Positions 32,402 through 33,484 of a DNA stretch of 33,484 nucleotides are shown here, in pieces. This stretch comes from Conoideocrella luteorostrata (lineage: Eukaryota; Ascomycota; Sordariomycetes; Hypocreales; Clavicipitaceae): positions 1-33,484 of the forward strand of contig JASWJB010000400.1 in the NCBI GenBank assembly GCA_032433595.1. Reading direction: 5' to 3'. A program made the position numbers and the translations under genes. Positions within the stretch are counted from its first letter, which is position 1, and each line of letters starts with the position of its first letter. The notes beneath the pieces were generated by a model. The model made no database searches and was not told the origin of the DNA. It saw only the letters and a program-made list of their open reading frames with translations.

Positions 32402-33458
32402 CGTAAACTGAGCAAGACGCGAGTTGATGGCGAGAGGAGACACTTGGTATATGGCTTCAACCAAGCACTTTAATAAGCTTTATAGTCACAGTCAAGTTGA
32501 CTAGTGCATTAATCTTTAGATCACATATACCTCCCATTTAGACGCACGACTGCAAAATAGAAAACCTTGTTTCTTTGCATTAGGAAAAATTCATGTGGTT
32601 TTTGTAATGCACTTGTGCATTCTACTCTCTAGTGTGACCAAGCAAAAGTCTTTGTGACGCATGGTGAAAGGAAATTCTGTGGATGTGAGGCATGGCGTCA
32701 GTAAAGTCTGCAGTAGTAGCTATTGTTTTTTCAGGAAATCGGCTATATTAGAGGAGTTTCCACCCACATTCAGCAGGAGGAACCTCGAATTCTAATTAAC
32801 ACAAGCTTGCTACTAAATCTGTCCACCTTTTCGCTGGCCCCATTGATTAATATGCGAGTAACCCCCCTTTTCTATTATTCTTGCGACGCTAGGAGATACG
32901 AAGATAGTGTGCTACGTATCACTACCACCTAGACTGAGTGCTGTGCCTTGCAGATGAAGACACAGTTAGTGCCCGACTTTGCGTTTGAATCGGCCTCTCC
33001 GCGTTCGTCAAGAGAGTCGTCGAATTCACCACGAGAAATATGAGCCTATTTAAGGGTCATAACTGCACATGAAAAGTGGTCTCTGTATCGCTATGTGAAC
33101 AGTTATGGCCATCTGATGTGTGCCGTGGAAAGTTGTCCTTCGCTGCTCACATTGTGACAATTATGAGCCCGGTTTTCCTGAGTGGCGTATGACTAGATGT
33201 CACAATTTCCTGCGCCTCACACCTTACAGCCAACCCAGTTCGAATCCCGGCGAAGAAAGCTAGCGTATTAACTAGATTTTCGGATTTTTCAGCTAGACCA
33301 ACGGAACGGCCCACCGACCGGTTAGAACCTAGAAGGCAGAAGTCAACAATCCAGCGTCACAACAATAGCATTATAGGGGCAAGAAGCCTACTACATCAGC
33401 TAAACATTCATGTTGCGTTGCGCTACAAGATGCCACACGCAGTACCTCAACACCAAGA
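32402..33458. other. Intergenic region at the right end
   Basis: AT-rich upstream flank of the F-box gene. No frame with known motifs. GTTCGAATCC near 33239 resembles a tRNA T-loop, but the flanking arms do not pair. Confidence 0.5.
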
Positions 33459-33482
33459 TGTGTGTGTGTGTGTGTGTGTGTG
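33459..33482 (+). repeat. (TG)12 microsatellite
   Basis: Twelve uninterrupted TG units occur at the window's end, likely variable in length between strains. Confidence 0.95.
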
Positions 33483-33484
33483 AG

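Noticed and set aside
33180..33265. tRNA-like T-loop GTTCGAATCC
   Set aside because: The T-stem has mismatches and no pairing acceptor or anticodon arm could be placed upstream.

Overview
The window is nuclear DNA of a filamentous ascomycete (Pezizomycotina, probably a sordariomycete; genus not determined). The genes have short introns of 50-130 bp with GTxxGT donors and CTAAC/CTGAC branch sites. Their products include fungal hallmarks: a LaeA-like methyltransferase, a UNC104/KIF1A kinesin, fungal-type TEN1, and decayed NLR-like and subtilase genes of kinds that expand in these fungi.

Layout. The left end (1-2.6 kb) holds two conserved minus-strand genes: a stand-alone cytochrome b5 domain protein (183-678) and the mitochondrial M48 metalloprotease OMA1 (1318-2590, three exons). 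A five-exon LaeA-like SAM methyltransferase follows (3722-5194). From about 5.2 to 22.2 kb the window is gene-poor accessory DNA. It contains an orphan C-terminal piece of ornithine carbamoyltransferase (9211-9450), a heavily broken NLR-like gene (10050-13743: hydrolase-like N-terminus, NACHT-like NTPase, ankyrin repeats, ZZ zinc finger), a broken plus-strand subtilisin-like protease (15401-17169), and one apparently intact gene for a small secreted six-cysteine protein (17860-18284). The right part returns to conserved genes: the UNC104-type kinesin (22230-27510) and TEN1 of the telomere CST complex (28790-29255). A possibly broken coiled-coil ORF and an intact F-box protein (31403-32401) follow, and the window ends in a (TG)12 microsatellite.

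There is no operon logic here. The main theme is a block of decaying immunity-type and duplicated genes lying between two conserved segments. Almost every recognised gene is on the minus strand; the subtilase relic is the clear exception. Several real proteins (cytochrome b5, OMA1, the methyltransferase, TEN1, the secreted protein) appear only after splicing, and I derived the exon junctions by hand from splice consensus and reading frame. A 9-base motif, TACTCCGTA, occurs eight times, always outside genes, which is far more often than chance.

I found no CRISPR array, no rRNA or convincing tRNA gene, and no intact transposon. I did not find a clearly new multi-gene system. The most unusual items are the orphan OTCase piece, the NLR relic, the secreted cysteine-rich protein and the repeated 9-mer.
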